From: Olivibacter sp. XZL3
GTDB taxonomy: Bacteria; Bacteroidota; Bacteroidia; Sphingobacteriales; Sphingobacteriaceae
Direction: 5' to 3'
Assembly (NCBI RefSeq): GCF_004368405.1
Contig: NZ_SBJH01000072.1
Location: 1-64,000 of the forward strand
Length of the DNA stretch: 64,000 nt
This document shows, piece by piece, positions 1-9,166 of the stretch (the stretch's first letter is position 1; every line of letters begins with the position of its first letter). The notes under the pieces were generated by a model. That model was not told the origin of the DNA and searched no databases. It was given only the letters and a program-made list of their open reading frames with translations. A program made the translations under genes and the position numbers.

Positions 1-210
1 AAAAACATAAAAGATCTGTATCCGCAGAACTATAAACAAATTATGCTCAAATCAAACACGTAGTCCATAGGACGGATACAACATATCAGACCATGGTTGA
101 TCCATGGAAAGCGATGTCTCTCTCGTTCGGAAACCGCTAATATACCCACGAGAAGGCAAGTGATTCGCCCATTCTGAGGAGATTGTGTATCTTCGCAGAT
201 ATATTCTGTC
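1..210. other. Upstream non-coding stretch
   Basis: No gene is recognised here on either strand. The only clear local structure is a short hairpin at 91-107, where CCATGG is repeated as an inverted pair around a 5-nt loop. It directly precedes the structured segment at 211-320, so it may belong to the same transcript or be the tail of a gene outside the window. Confidence 0.4.
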
Positions 211-327
211 CAAAGGGGTGGGCTTCACTTAAATTCTTCGGGGGAACTCCCTGCCTCGCGTAGGTCGGGAGGAGGCTCTTAGCGGTGCCACGATCGAAGG
301 ATGTGAAGTCCACCTTTTTGTTTTTGC
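211..327 (+). ncRNA. Candidate structured RNA or leader with U-rich end
   Basis: Positions 211-228 pair with 303-320 over 18 consecutive base pairs, counting G-U pairs. After a 4-nt bulge at 229-232 the helix continues with 233-240 pairing to 295-302. Inside lies a smaller hairpin (about 247-271, CTCCC/GGGAG and CCT/AGG arms, loop CGCGT). The 3' arm ends in a T-rich run. This could be a small RNA with its own terminator, a long terminator of an upstream gene, or a leader of the following operon. It lacks the GGAAGGAAGC-type loop expected of SRP RNA. No known family was recognised. Confidence 0.4.
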
Positions 328-362
328 ATCCAATATGAGACTCGTTAAGAACTTAACGAGTT

Positions 363-497
363 ATGAAAAGAAAACCTAATCCAAACCAACCTACCCAACG
401 TTTCAATAAGTTAGAACGTTCACATTACTATTACTACATAGGCCAGTTACATTCCCGTAAATGCCTCTTCAAAAATATTATCCGTAAGCCTGAATAG
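363..497 (+). CDS. Possible 44-residue basic peptide
   Basis: An ATG at 363 opens a 44-codon frame ending with TAG at 495-497. The product is very basic and rich in Asn, Tyr and Arg, beginning MKRKPNPNQPTQ and containing a YYYY run. No signal peptide or known motif is seen and there is no convincing ribosome binding site. It sits between the structured segment at 211-320 and the thioredoxin gene. It may be chance; it is listed because it is the only short frame of this region with a plausible start. Confidence 0.2.
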   Translation: MKRKPNPNQPTQRFNKLERSHYYYYIGQLHSRKCLFKNIIRKPE

Positions 498-557
498 CTC
501 TGGTTAAAATCTCTTTGAATACCTAACAGGATTTTTAACCCAACCTATTCAATTTAA

Positions 558-2645
558 ATGAACGATAAATACGTAACGGGCTTGCTATGCCTTAAGATTA
601 AGCTTTTGAATATCATCAAAACGCTGATTAATAAATATTTACAAAATAAAGATAAAAGACATAACCGCTTGATGTTAGATTGTGTGCCTGCCGTGGGACG
701 AATAACAAAGTCTAGGGACGAACAGCCTGTTTACAGTACTGATCTGGGACGAACGACTGCTAGGAGGGACGAACGACTTCTTTTGGCTGGCGCGCGAAGA
801 CGGACCTTAGTGATGAGTGATGAGTTATCAGTGAGGAGTTTGCCCGTTACCTACGCCCAGAGATGTTTAGGTAGGCTTCGGATATTTTCGTATAGGCACC
901 TCCAATGGTTCGGCATAGCGACGTGGTACGTTGAGTGCGTTTGGTGGAATGCAGATAAAATAGGTCAAAATGCAGAAAAAGCACTCCAAATTGCAGAAAA
1001 ACCAGGACAGAATGCAGAAAAAGCAGGATGGAATACATTAGCCCCTAGGCGAAATGCGTTGAATTTAAGCTGTGCATTCAGACGTTTGTTTTTCGTTTTT
1101 ACGCATATGCTGGGACGAACTAACTCGAGCAGGGACGAACGACTTATTTTGGCTTGCGCACCGAGGCGGGCGCCCCTAGTGATGAGTGATGAGTTATCAG
1201 TGATGAGTTTGCTTCTGCCCGATGTAGGGCGAAATGTAGGTGAAATATGGCGAGATGCACTTACTGAAAGGCCAAATGCATCTGCTGGCAGGCGAAATGC
1301 AAAAAAAATACGGCGAAATGCAAAGAAGTTTAGGCGAAATGCACGATTCAGAGATGAACGACCTATTAAAGGCCAGGCCTTGCGCGCCCTTAAACCTTAT
1401 GCCTTTTACCTTATAACCTTAAAGATATTGTTCTGTGTTTGTTTGGCACACGCCCAGCAGTCCTCCGCCCCGGAGGCTGCCCACGGCGTGGCTTTATCCT
1501 CAGATTCTATTAAGCCTTTGCAAATAGGAGATACCATTCCCGATGAATTATGGAACCTGCCGCTAAAAATAGTAGAAGTAGGGCAGGAGGGAAGTCCTAC
1601 GATAACGCTTGCCGACTACAAAGGTAAACTCATCATCCTCGATTTTTGGGCCACTTGGTGCAGCAACTGTTTAGCAGCTATTCCAAAGGTTGAGGATTTA
1701 CAAGAGCAGTTTCAACAGGTGTTACAGGTTTTACCTTTAACCTATGAGAATGCTGTCACGGCTTTGCCTACCATGCAACGAAACGAGTGGAAACTACCAT
1801 CCATCATGAAGGGCGAAATCTTTAAAAAGTATTTTCCGCACCGCTTTATTCCGCACTATGTGTGGATAAAGGATGGATATGTTTATGCGATAACGGCAAG
1901 TGAAGAGTTAACCGCCAAAAACATACAGAAGGCATTACATTCTACAGCACCCGTTTTAAAAGAGAAGCGCGATCTAGCCCGAAACCCGTTCATACCTATT
2001 GATCGCTATGCCGCAGAGCAAGGTGCCAAGATATGGAAGCGTTCTGCTCTTACCGGCTTTATTGAGGGTACGGGTGGTTCCGGCCATCATATAAAGGCAG
2101 ATACGCAGGTGTTCTACCAGTTTAACAGGCCTATTGTGGATATCTATCGTGGGGCACTGGCTTGTGATTACAACCGGATATTGATAGAAACGACCGATTC
2201 TGCAAAGGTGTTAAACCGTGACTTTAAAAAGGAAAATCTATACGCCTATCAATTACTGCTGCCACGTCAGGCGGATGGTCGATCAATTCAACAATATGCG
2301 GTGCATGACCTAAACACGGCCTTTGGTCTTCATGGGCATTGGGAGCCTAAAAAGCGAGCGGTTTACTCCATAAAGGAAATGAGCAATAGAAAGAGCACCG
2401 TAAAAGACGGGATGCCGCTGAGCAAGCTGTTAAAGCAATTAAATTATGCTCCGCAATGGCGTACTGACCTGCCTATATTTTTAAGTGAATGCGCTATAGA
2501 TAGGCATGTTAGCTTACCAGAGGCTGGTTTCGTGTTGAGAGACAATATACCCAAATTGAAAGATGTGCTGGCTGCCAACGGCTTGATATTACTGGTGGAG
2601 CAGCGGCAGATACCGATGTTTATTTTAAGTGATAACCGTAATTAA
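558..2645 (+). CDS. TlpA-like thioredoxin-family protein with repeat-rich N-terminal extension
   Basis: The reliable part begins near residue 275, where a hydrophobic signal-like stretch (LITLKILFCVCLAHA) is followed by a thioredoxin-like domain with the WATWCSNC active site (CxxC at residues 368-371). The roughly 230 residues after it match the layout of long TlpA-type proteins that precede SusCD pairs in this group. Expected role: periplasmic thiol-disulfide exchange linked to the outer-membrane uptake system. The first 274 codons run through degenerate repeats and look non-native. No ATG lies in frame near the signal peptide, but a TTG at 1380 would start directly in front of it. The start is therefore uncertain; the stop and C-terminal part are secure. 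SusC follows after 18 bp. Confidence 0.75.
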   Translation: MNDKYVTGLLCLKIKLLNIIKTLINKYLQNKDKRHNRLMLDCVPAVGRITKSRDEQPVYSTDLGRTTARRDERLLLAGARRRTLVMSDELSVRSLPVTYAQRCLGRLRIFSYRHLQWFGIATWYVECVWWNADKIGQNAEKALQIAEKPGQNAEKAGWNTLAPRRNALNLSCAFRRLFFVFTHMLGRTNSSRDERLILACAPRRAPLVMSDELSVMSLLLPDVGRNVGEIWRDALTERPNASAGRRNAKKIRRNAKKFRRNARFRDERPIKGQALRALKPYAFYLITLKILFCVCLAHAQQSSAPEAAHGVALSSDSIKPLQIGDTIPDELWNLPLKIVEVGQEGSPTITLADYKGKLIILDFWATWCSNCLAAIPKVEDLQEQFQQVLQVLPLTYENAVTALPTMQRNEWKLPSIMKGEIFKKYFPHRFIPHYVWIKDGYVYAITASEELTAKNIQKALHSTAPVLKEKRDLARNPFIPIDRYAAEQGAKIWKRSALTGFIEGTGGSGHHIKADTQVFYQFNRPIVDIYRGALACDYNRILIETTDSAKVLNRDFKKENLYAYQLLLPRQADGRSIQQYAVHDLNTAFGLHGHWEPKKRAVYSIKEMSNRKSTVKDGMPLSKLLKQLNYAPQWRTDLPIFLSECAIDRHVSLPEAGFVLRDNIPKLKDVLAANGLILLVEQRQIPMFILSDNRN
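690..1352 (+). repeat. Degenerate direct repeats before the thioredoxin domain
   Basis: Three word families are interleaved. GGGACGAACGACT or close variants occur at about 695, 715, 746, 766, 1112 and 1132. An approximately 85-bp block (763-845 and 1130-1220) combines that word with a GATGAGTGATGAGTTATCAG segment. Arrays of AATGCAGAAAA (947-1036) and GGCGAAATGCA (1226-1345) follow, the latter with a 21-bp period. The large block is repeated in the same reading frame (369 bp offset), giving two related peptide segments that both contain VMSDELSV. The look is that of degenerate intergenic words, yet the frame stays open. Confidence 0.7.
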
Positions 2646-2663
2646 TTTATAACCCTAAACCAT

Positions 2664-5600
2664 ATGAAATTCTGGATACTATTTTTATCAATTTACTTAG
2701 CTGCTATGCACAATGCCGCTGCACAGCAGGAAATTGTAAGAGGTTTGGTGCTTGATAGCCTGAGCGGTGCTGCACTTCAGGGTGTAACGCTTCGCGCCGA
2801 ACGCAGTAACACCACGGTGCTAACGGATAGCTATGGCCGCTTTTCTATAGGTGTTTCGCTGCCTGATACCATCCGCGTCAGTTTGGTGGGCTATGCGCCT
2901 TTTAAGTTGGGGATCGCTGGTCCGCATGAACTTTTACGGATTACACTTCTGGCGCAAACGGCTGTGCTTGATGAGGTGGCTATAGTAAGCACGGGCTACC
3001 AGCGTATACCAAAGGAGCGGGCTACCGGCAGTTTTGATTTGATAGACAATGAACTGCTAAACAGAAGCGTTTCGCCTGATTTTTTAACTCGCTTGGAAAA
3101 CCTGAGCCCGGGATTGCAATTTAATAAGGGCGATGCGGCTGACACAGACCCTTTCCTGATCCGGGGAAGAAGCACTATCACAGCGGATGCCCAACCTTTG
3201 GTTGTACTGAATGATTTTCCTTATGATGGTGACTTGGCTAATATCAATCCCAATGATATCGAAAGTGTGAGTGTGCTGAAAGATGCGGCGGCGGCTTCTA
3301 TATGGGGAGCCAGGGCGGCTAATGGTGTTATTGTCATTACAACAAAAAAGGGAAAAACGACTAAGCCGCGCATTGAACTGAATACCAATGTAACATTACA
3401 AGCTAAACCTGATGTCTATAATGTGTCTTGGATGAGCAGTGCCGATAGGATAGATTGGGAACAGCGCTTATTCGACCTGGGTTATTACGATGGTGCTAAA
3501 TTAGGCAATACCTTAGCGCGGCAGGTAACCGCTATACCGGAGGCTGTTGAGCTTATGATAGCCAATGAAGCGGATTTAGCAGTTGCGTTGAACGAGCTAC
3601 GACAGCAAGATGCCCGCAGGGATATCGAGCGGTATTTCTATCAAAATAGCATTAATCAACAGTATAACCTAAATATCAGTGGCGCGCAGGATAAATTGAC
3701 CTATTTTTTCTCGGCAGGCTACGATGCCAACCGTTCAAATCTGGTTGGACAACATAACGAGCGGATATCGCTGCGTAATGCTACTACCTACCGCTTAACA
3801 GATAAACTGCAACTGCAAGCGACGATGCAGTACATCCAATCGGAGGAGGAGCTCGGCGATAACCCGGGAATGAACTCAGCAATTGGTTATGGCTTGAATG
3901 GCTTAAGCCCCTATACCCGCTTGGTGGATGAGCATGGCTTGGCCTTGCCTGTTCATAGTTATTACCGTAAAGGCTTTATTGATACAGCGGGTGCCGGAAA
4001 CTTTCTGGACTGGAATTTTAGGCCTTATGATGAAATCCAGTTCCAACGAACGACGAACAATATCCGGGATATTTTAGTGAATGGTACAGCCCGCTACGAA
4101 ATTTTAAAGGGCTTACAGGCAGAGGTACTTTATCAGTACCAATACCAGCAGGACAAAAATCAAACGGCTACGGACGAGCAGTCTTTTACAGCACGGAATC
4201 GTATCAATAGGTTTACGCAGATCAATCCTGCTACGGGCACCGTCACTTATCCGGTACCGCTGGGTGGTATGCTTCAAACGTCGGATAATGAAATCAGAAG
4301 TCATCAGGGCCGTGCGCAACTCAACTTTACCAAATCCTGGCATGATAAGCATCATGTGGATGCAATTGCCGGAGTAGAAATTAGAAGTAAGCAAACGGAT
4401 GGGATGAGCTATTTTTATTATGGTTACCGCCCACAGTATAACGCGTTTAATGTAAATGTCGATTTTGTGAACACGTATCCTCTTACAATCTCAACAGGAA
4501 ACTCGCGTATTCCCTCCGGTAGTAATGGACTGGTCAGGTTGACGGATAACTTCTTTTCTTTATACGCAAACGGGGCCTATACTTATCATGATAAATACAC
4601 CTTCTCTGCCAGTATGCGAAAGGATGAGGCAAATCTTTTTGGCGTATCTAGTAACATGCGTGGTACACCACTCTGGTCGCTCGGTGCGAAATGGCAAATC
4701 AATCGAGAGGCTTGGTACACGTTGGATTGGCTGCCGGTACTTAACCCACGTGTAACCTATGGGGTGAATGGTAATATTTCAAGAGCTGCATCCGCTTTAA
4801 CTACAGCTTATCTCTATTCCGGTGGTACCACGCATCGATACCCGACGGCTACAGTAGTGAGGCCTCCGAATGATCAGTTGCGCTGGGAACGGGTTAAGAT
4901 GTTGAACCTGGGCCTGGATTTCAGTTTGAAAAGGAATGTTTTGTCAGGTAGTATAGAATATTATGATAAGACGGCGACCGACCTGTTGGCTCAAACACCT
5001 ACAGACCCCACCTTGGGCTTTTCATCAGTCTTTGCCAATGTGGCCAGTATGAAGGGTAGGGGCTGGGATATACAGCTGAATAGTTTGAATTTGGACAAGG
5101 CTTTGCGCTGGCAAAGTAATCTAATTTATAGTTATTCCGTCAACAAGGTGACGGAATACCTGATGCCGGTAAGTAATGTTGGACGAAGCTATGTAACAGC
5201 TTTAACAGCGGTGCAACCCATCATTGGGATGCCGCTTTATACAGCTTATAGCTTCCCTTGGGCAGGCCTTGATCCGGAAACGGGTGCGCCGCGCAGCTAC
5301 CTCAATGGGGAGGTGAGCATAGACTATAACGCTATCTATAATACTACAAGCTTAGATGAGTTGCAATATCATGGTCCGGTGCAACCTGTGCATTATGGTG
5401 CGCTCCGCAACACGTTTTCTTTTAAGGAATTTACGCTCTCTTTTAATATCAGTTACAAATTTGGTTACTATTTCAGAGCGCCTACGGTTATCAATAATGC
5501 TATTGTAGCAGGTTGGGATGGACATGGTGATTACGCTCTGCGTTGGCAAAAGCCGGGTGATGAACAGCAAACCCATGTGCCTGCCATGATTTACCCTGCC

Positions 5601-5858
5601 AATGTAAATCGGGATAACGTATATCGATATGCTTCGGTGCATATACTAAAGGGGGATCATATTCGGCTAGAAGATGTCAACTTTTCCTATACCTTCCGGC
5701 GAGCTAAAAAAATGCCTTTCCAATCTATGCGGCTCTTTGTGTATGCTGCCAATTTACCGGTGTTGTGGACGGCTAATAACCGCGGTATTGATCCTTATTT
5801 TAATAATGTGCCCAGAACAGCTGGCAGCTTTGCCTTGGGTATGAATTTAACCTTATAA
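2664..5858 (+). CDS. SusC/RagA-family TonB-linked outer membrane transporter
   Basis: This 1064-residue protein has a signal peptide (residues 1-21), a carboxypeptidase-regulatory-like domain (about 24-100), a TonB plug domain with the family signatures LIRGRSTI and VLKDAAAASIWGARAANGV, and a long beta-barrel ending in the aromatic-poor SFALGMNLTL. The family imports oligomers across the outer membrane together with a SusD lipoprotein. The SusD partner starts 10 bp downstream. The thioredoxin protein just upstream is a frequent neighbour of such pairs. The substrate cannot be told from the sequence, because no glycosidase or peptidase lies in this short operon. Confidence 0.95.
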   Translation: MKFWILFLSIYLAAMHNAAAQQEIVRGLVLDSLSGAALQGVTLRAERSNTTVLTDSYGRFSIGVSLPDTIRVSLVGYAPFKLGIAGPHELLRITLLAQTAVLDEVAIVSTGYQRIPKERATGSFDLIDNELLNRSVSPDFLTRLENLSPGLQFNKGDAADTDPFLIRGRSTITADAQPLVVLNDFPYDGDLANINPNDIESVSVLKDAAAASIWGARAANGVIVITTKKGKTTKPRIELNTNVTLQAKPDVYNVSWMSSADRIDWEQRLFDLGYYDGAKLGNTLARQVTAIPEAVELMIANEADLAVALNELRQQDARRDIERYFYQNSINQQYNLNISGAQDKLTYFFSAGYDANRSNLVGQHNERISLRNATTYRLTDKLQLQATMQYIQSEEELGDNPGMNSAIGYGLNGLSPYTRLVDEHGLALPVHSYYRKGFIDTAGAGNFLDWNFRPYDEIQFQRTTNNIRDILVNGTARYEILKGLQAEVLYQYQYQQDKNQTATDEQSFTARNRINRFTQINPATGTVTYPVPLGGMLQTSDNEIRSHQGRAQLNFTKSWHDKHHVDAIAGVEIRSKQTDGMSYFYYGYRPQYNAFNVNVDFVNTYPLTISTGNSRIPSGSNGLVRLTDNFFSLYANGAYTYHDKYTFSASMRKDEANLFGVSSNMRGTPLWSLGAKWQINREAWYTLDWLPVLNPRVTYGVNGNISRAASALTTAYLYSGGTTHRYPTATVVRPPNDQLRWERVKMLNLGLDFSLKRNVLSGSIEYYDKTATDLLAQTPTDPTLGFSSVFANVASMKGRGWDIQLNSLNLDKALRWQSNLIYSYSVNKVTEYLMPVSNVGRSYVTALTAVQPIIGMPLYTAYSFPWAGLDPETGAPRSYLNGEVSIDYNAIYNTTSLDELQYHGPVQPVHYGALRNTFSFKEFTLSFNISYKFGYYFRAPTVINNAIVAGWDGHGDYALRWQKPGDEQQTHVPAMIYPANVNRDNVYRYASVHILKGDHIRLEDVNFSYTFRRAKKMPFQSMRLFVYAANLPVLWTANNRGIDPYFNNVPRTAGSFALGMNLTL

Positions 5859-5868
5859 AAATAAACAG

Positions 5869-7266
5869 ATGAGTAATTTATATGTAATCGCCTGCCTACT
5901 CCTTTTAGCGGGATGCAGCAAATCTGAATTTTTAAGCGAGAATCCTAATCGCTCGCAGATTGTGCCGACAACTTTGGACGACTTTCAAGCCATATTAGAT
6001 CGGGATATTGAAATGAATGGCGTGGGTAGTACCGCCCGTGGCCCGGTACCGGGGATAGGTGAAGCTGCGTCGGATAGTTATTACGTTACGGATGCAGATT
6101 TTAATGGAATGCTACAGCCTCAAATTCAAAATTATTACCTATGGGCTGCGGAGCCATACGTTGGCGATGCCGTGTACGATTGGGATTATCCCTACTTAGT
6201 GATTTTTTCTGCGAATGTGGTGCTGAAAGGATTGGAAAATTTGGCTCCTACGTCTACAGATGTTCGGCAATACAACATGGTCAAGGGCCAGGCTCATTTT
6301 CATAGGGCACATGCATATTTTCAATTGGCACAAATTTTTGCCCCTCCATATCACAAAGGCAATTTGACCGGTAAGTGGGGGCTCCCGCTGCGGTTAGAGG
6401 CAGATTTAAACGAACCCGTCAAAAGAGCTACATTGCAAGAAACCTACAATCTCATCCTTAATGATTTATCAGCGGCGAGAGAACTGCTAGCCGCTGATAT
6501 CCAAGTGAAGACGAGGGCTTCTAAACAAGCCGCATTTGCGTTGCTTGCACGAACGTATTTAATTATGCAGGAATATGAATCTGCTTATACCTATGCTGAT
6601 AGCTGTTTACAGCTTATGGGCAACTTGCTCGACTATAATGAAATAAACGCCGAGCTTTCGTATCCCTTCGTTGCCGGCAGTCAAGAGCATAGGGAAGTGA
6701 TATTTTCGTGTAATATGATCAGCCGCCCATTAATGTCCTATCCTTTTCGCCCAACTTTTGCACGTGTAGACAGTGTTTTATATGCATCCTATGATGAACA
6801 TGATTTACGGAAAAAAGTGTTTTTTAATCAGGAAGAGAATGGTGTGAGCTTTAAAGGCAGTTATGATGGCAGAGAATATAATTTTGCAGGATTGGCAAGC
6901 GATGAGGTTTATCTTATCCGAGCGGAAGCAGCGGCGAGGTTGGGCAACACTGAACAGGCCTTGAATGATCTGAACCGATTGAAGGCTGCCCGGTGGGAGA
7001 AAAATGTGGCCTTCCAGCCGTATTCGGCAACTAGCCAAGAGGAGGCGCTAGCCTATGTGCTGGCAGAGCGTAAAAAAGAATTGCTGTTCCGTGGCTTGCG
7101 CTGGTCGGATTTAAGGCGTTTAAACCTTGAGGGTAGAGCGATAAGCATAGAACGAATGATAGACGGCAAAATGTATGCGCTGCTCCCTAATGATCCGCGG
7201 TATACCTACCCGATACCGAATGAAGTGATTGCTTTCCATCCGGATATGCCGCAAAATGAACGGTAA
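5869..7266 (+). CDS. SusD/RagB-family nutrient-binding lipoprotein
   Basis: The 465-residue product begins with a lipoprotein signal (LLLLAGC, lipid-attached Cys near residue 16). It contains the SusD hallmarks: a TPR-like helical region with GQAHFHRAHAYFQLAQ, and C-terminal repeats such as VYLIRAEAAARLG and AERKKELLFRGLRWSDLRRL. It would cap the upstream SusC barrel at the cell surface and bind the ligand. It is the last gene of this operon and is followed by a strong hairpin shared with the convergent gene on the other strand. Confidence 0.95.
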   Translation: MSNLYVIACLLLLAGCSKSEFLSENPNRSQIVPTTLDDFQAILDRDIEMNGVGSTARGPVPGIGEAASDSYYVTDADFNGMLQPQIQNYYLWAAEPYVGDAVYDWDYPYLVIFSANVVLKGLENLAPTSTDVRQYNMVKGQAHFHRAHAYFQLAQIFAPPYHKGNLTGKWGLPLRLEADLNEPVKRATLQETYNLILNDLSAARELLAADIQVKTRASKQAAFALLARTYLIMQEYESAYTYADSCLQLMGNLLDYNEINAELSYPFVAGSQEHREVIFSCNMISRPLMSYPFRPTFARVDSVLYASYDEHDLRKKVFFNQEENGVSFKGSYDGREYNFAGLASDEVYLIRAEAAARLGNTEQALNDLNRLKAARWEKNVAFQPYSATSQEEALAYVLAERKKELLFRGLRWSDLRRLNLEGRAISIERMIDGKMYALLPNDPRYTYPIPNEVIAFHPDMPQNER

Positions 7267-7270
7267 AAAA

Positions 7271-7300
7271 GCGGCCGTTCTTGCCTGGCAAGACGGCCGC
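7271..7300. terminator. Bidirectional hairpin between convergent genes
   Basis: GCGGCCGT at 7271-7278 pairs with ACGGCCGC at 7293-7300, and CTTG at 7280-7283 pairs with CAAG at 7289-7292, leaving one bulged T. A run of A residues lies just before it (7265-7270), which is a U run for the minus strand. It separates the SusD gene on the plus strand from the DUF6520-like gene on the minus strand. Confidence 0.7.
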
Positions 7301-7318
7301 CGACCGGCATAGAGGACA

Positions 7319-7603
7319 CTAAGGATTGGCTCTGTAAACGACATCCTGGGCCCCGCTTGCAGATGAATCATCCAGTTCAGCTGGATTCTGCGGCTCGGTA
7401 AAGCCAAGTGCACAGATTGTTGGACCAGTTGGGTTACAATCTTCATGCTCGTTCTGCATGTCTTCAGAATAGTTGCCGGCATTATCACGGATATACCAGT
7501 TCAATTCTTGAGATTGTTCAGCCACCCGTGGTTCTTCTGCTGTAAACGACATTAGCGTTACGGCAAAGGCAAGTGCACCTGCTCCTAAGAAGTAATTCTT
7601 CAT
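7319..7603 (-). CDS. Small exported protein resembling DUF6520
   Basis: The 94-residue product has an N-terminal signal-type hydrophobic segment (YFLGAGALAFAVTLMSF), then an acidic region with the paired cysteines and WY..DNAGNY / GPTICALGFTEPQ pattern that I associate with the DUF6520 family of Bacteroidota. The function of this family is unknown; members are short, exported and often encoded next to a MauE-like membrane protein, as here. The gene lies 33 bp downstream of that gene in the same direction, so the two are probably co-transcribed. Confidence 0.75.
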   Translation of the reverse strand: MKNYFLGAGALAFAVTLMSFTAEEPRVAEQSQELNWYIRDNAGNYSEDMQNEHEDCNPTGPTICALGFTEPQNPAELDDSSASGAQDVVYRANP

Positions 7604-7636
7604 AACTTAAGAATTAAGTGAGGGGTGAATGATGAA

Positions 7637-8113
7637 TTAACAACCTATGCCGGCCCCTTCACCCTTCCGGTCGGCATAGATTATATTGTTGGTATGTTGT
7701 TTATTGATAAAGTATGTTGAAAGGCCCACAGCTGCTATAAGCAAAAAGGTGATGTTGAAGTATAGTTGCCCTTCCCAGCTGATATCTTTCACAATAGATA
7801 TACAAGAGCACGGCAGGTATTCAAATAGGCCAAGCAGTACAGCGCTCACATAGCTTGTGAAAAGAACCATTAAAAGGGCGGCGCTGAGTAAACCAAAAAA
7901 TCTCTTTTCTGGAATTGTCAGCAGGATAATCACAATAGTCAGCACTGACGGGATGACATAGCTCAGCACGCTAGACAATACCGGGCTGAAAACCTGCCGC
8001 TGCATTTTTGACTGAAATTGTTCGAAATGATGTATTTGGTCATAGAGAAAGCAGGCGAACATCGCAATCAATAAAAAACAGATAATGTTTATGATAGTCT
8101 TGTACTTTTTCAT
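7637..8113 (-). CDS. MauE/DoxX-like membrane protein
   Basis: From the ATG at 8113 the product is 158 residues with four hydrophobic segments: TIINIICFLLIAMFACF, a second at about 55-75 (VLTIVIILLTIP), a third around GLLSAALLMVLFTSYVS, and the last near FNITFLLIAAVGLSTYF. A PCSC motif between the third and fourth is typical of MauE-like proteins, which are thought to handle redox steps during maturation of exported proteins. I chose 8113 rather than the longer frame to 8239 because an AGGAG-type site precedes it and the upstream residues look untranslated. It is encoded with a small exported protein that has two cysteines. Confidence 0.75.
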   Translation of the reverse strand: MKKYKTIINIICFLLIAMFACFLYDQIHHFEQFQSKMQRQVFSPVLSSVLSYVIPSVLTIVIILLTIPEKRFFGLLSAALLMVLFTSYVSAVLLGLFEYLPCSCISIVKDISWEGQLYFNITFLLIAAVGLSTYFINKQHTNNIIYADRKGEGAGIGC

Positions 8114-8282
8114 GTTTGCTTCTCCTTTCTTATTTAACCAGCGGCCGCCGATCGTTTTGTCATGCCCAGATCGGCAGCCGGCCGGTAATGGAACTATGTC
8201 TACAAGCGGTTTAGCAAGCCTTCGTTTCCATAGAAGCAAAACTACTAAGCTAATGGACTCAATATTGGTGCGTTATACACCA

Positions 8283-8867
8283 TTATTGCTGTTTATTTTT
8301 TCGTAAGTAGTTCATGAGCGAGCGGTAGTAGGTTCTTTTGTTGATGTTTAAAAAGCGTAAACGTTGCTGCATGGTTAACGGGTGGATTTGTTTAGGTAAG
8401 TACTGCATGCTGACGTCAAAGCGTTGGTGAGGTTTCATCTTCATGATCTTGAGTAGTTGCGTACGCTGATTGATTTTATGTTGTTTCAGCACATGCAAAA
8501 GTTCGGCGAAAGCGGGCCGTGTACGTTGTGCATCCTGTAAATGGAAGATCGGTATTTCAAGGATTGAACTGTTTTCCAGAAAACGGATAGCAAGTTGGTT
8601 GCTCCGTTTACTGAATGGATGCTTCGTGCCGACAAAATAATCGTTCGCAGTGCTTACCCAATAGATGGTTTCCTGTGTATTGGGTGGAATGTCCAAGCCT
8701 GCCACCGTTCCTTCCAATACAAAGCACCACCGCAATTTTACTTCGCCCTTCATGATATAATACTCGTTTTTACTGTAGGTAAGCACACGGGCATGTTGCC
8801 GGATAAATTGCTTGTCGTCCCAGTTTAGGGTAACGTATTTCCGCCAGAAGGTAAAGAATCGTTCCAT
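8283..8867 (-). CDS. Crp/Fnr-family transcriptional regulator
   Basis: The 194-residue protein has the cyclic-nucleotide-binding beta-roll layout (residues about 20-110, with YYIMKGEVKLRWCFVLEGTVAG) and a C-terminal region with a helix-turn-helix-like segment (LTMQQRLRFLNINKRTYYRSLMNYL, in parts). Such short Crp-like proteins are common in Bacteroidota. It is encoded upstream of the MauE-like and DUF6520-like genes in the same direction, with 169 bp between, so it may act on them. The ligand is unknown. Confidence 0.85.
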   Translation of the reverse strand: MERFFTFWRKYVTLNWDDKQFIRQHARVLTYSKNEYYIMKGEVKLRWCFVLEGTVAGLDIPPNTQETIYWVSTANDYFVGTKHPFSKRSNQLAIRFLENSSILEIPIFHLQDAQRTRPAFAELLHVLKQHKINQRTQLLKIMKMKPHQRFDVSMQYLPKQIHPLTMQQRLRFLNINKRTYYRSLMNYLRKNKQQ

Positions 8868-9166
8868 GCTGATTGATTTGCCTGTGAAACTAATGCTAAC
8901 CTTCGGTTAAACGCTGGCCGCTGCGCAGCCTGCTGGATGGGCTGCGTGAATGGCCTTGTCGATTACGTGAACGTTTTCCGGAGGGCTTATGTGGCTAAGG
9001 GCTGTTTCTATGCACCGGTTCTGCCTTTTTGCGCTGTCGGTGAACTTTCTTTCCGTTTTTCTTGCAAATTCAAATCGTCGATCGCAGTAATGGTGCCACC
9101 GGCCGGGGTGCCCGGGCGTTTTGCCAACCCGCTAAGCTGGCAAGTACAACTTAAATTTTCAATAGG
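8868..9166. other. Intergenic region before the small peptide gene
   Basis: This holds the divergent promoters of the Crp-like gene and the peptide locus. An open frame at 8937-9170 (77 codons) ends with a TGA that overlaps the peptide ATG as ATGA, but its Cys/Phe/Val-rich product looks non-coding. A hairpin TTGCCA/TGGCAA lies at 9121-9143, just before the peptide gene. No convincing TAnnTTTG box was found. Confidence 0.4.

Noticed and set aside
211-320. SRP (4.5S) RNA or 6S RNA
   Set aside because: The conserved SRP loop sequence is missing, and the length and the lack of a central bubble do not fit 6S RNA.
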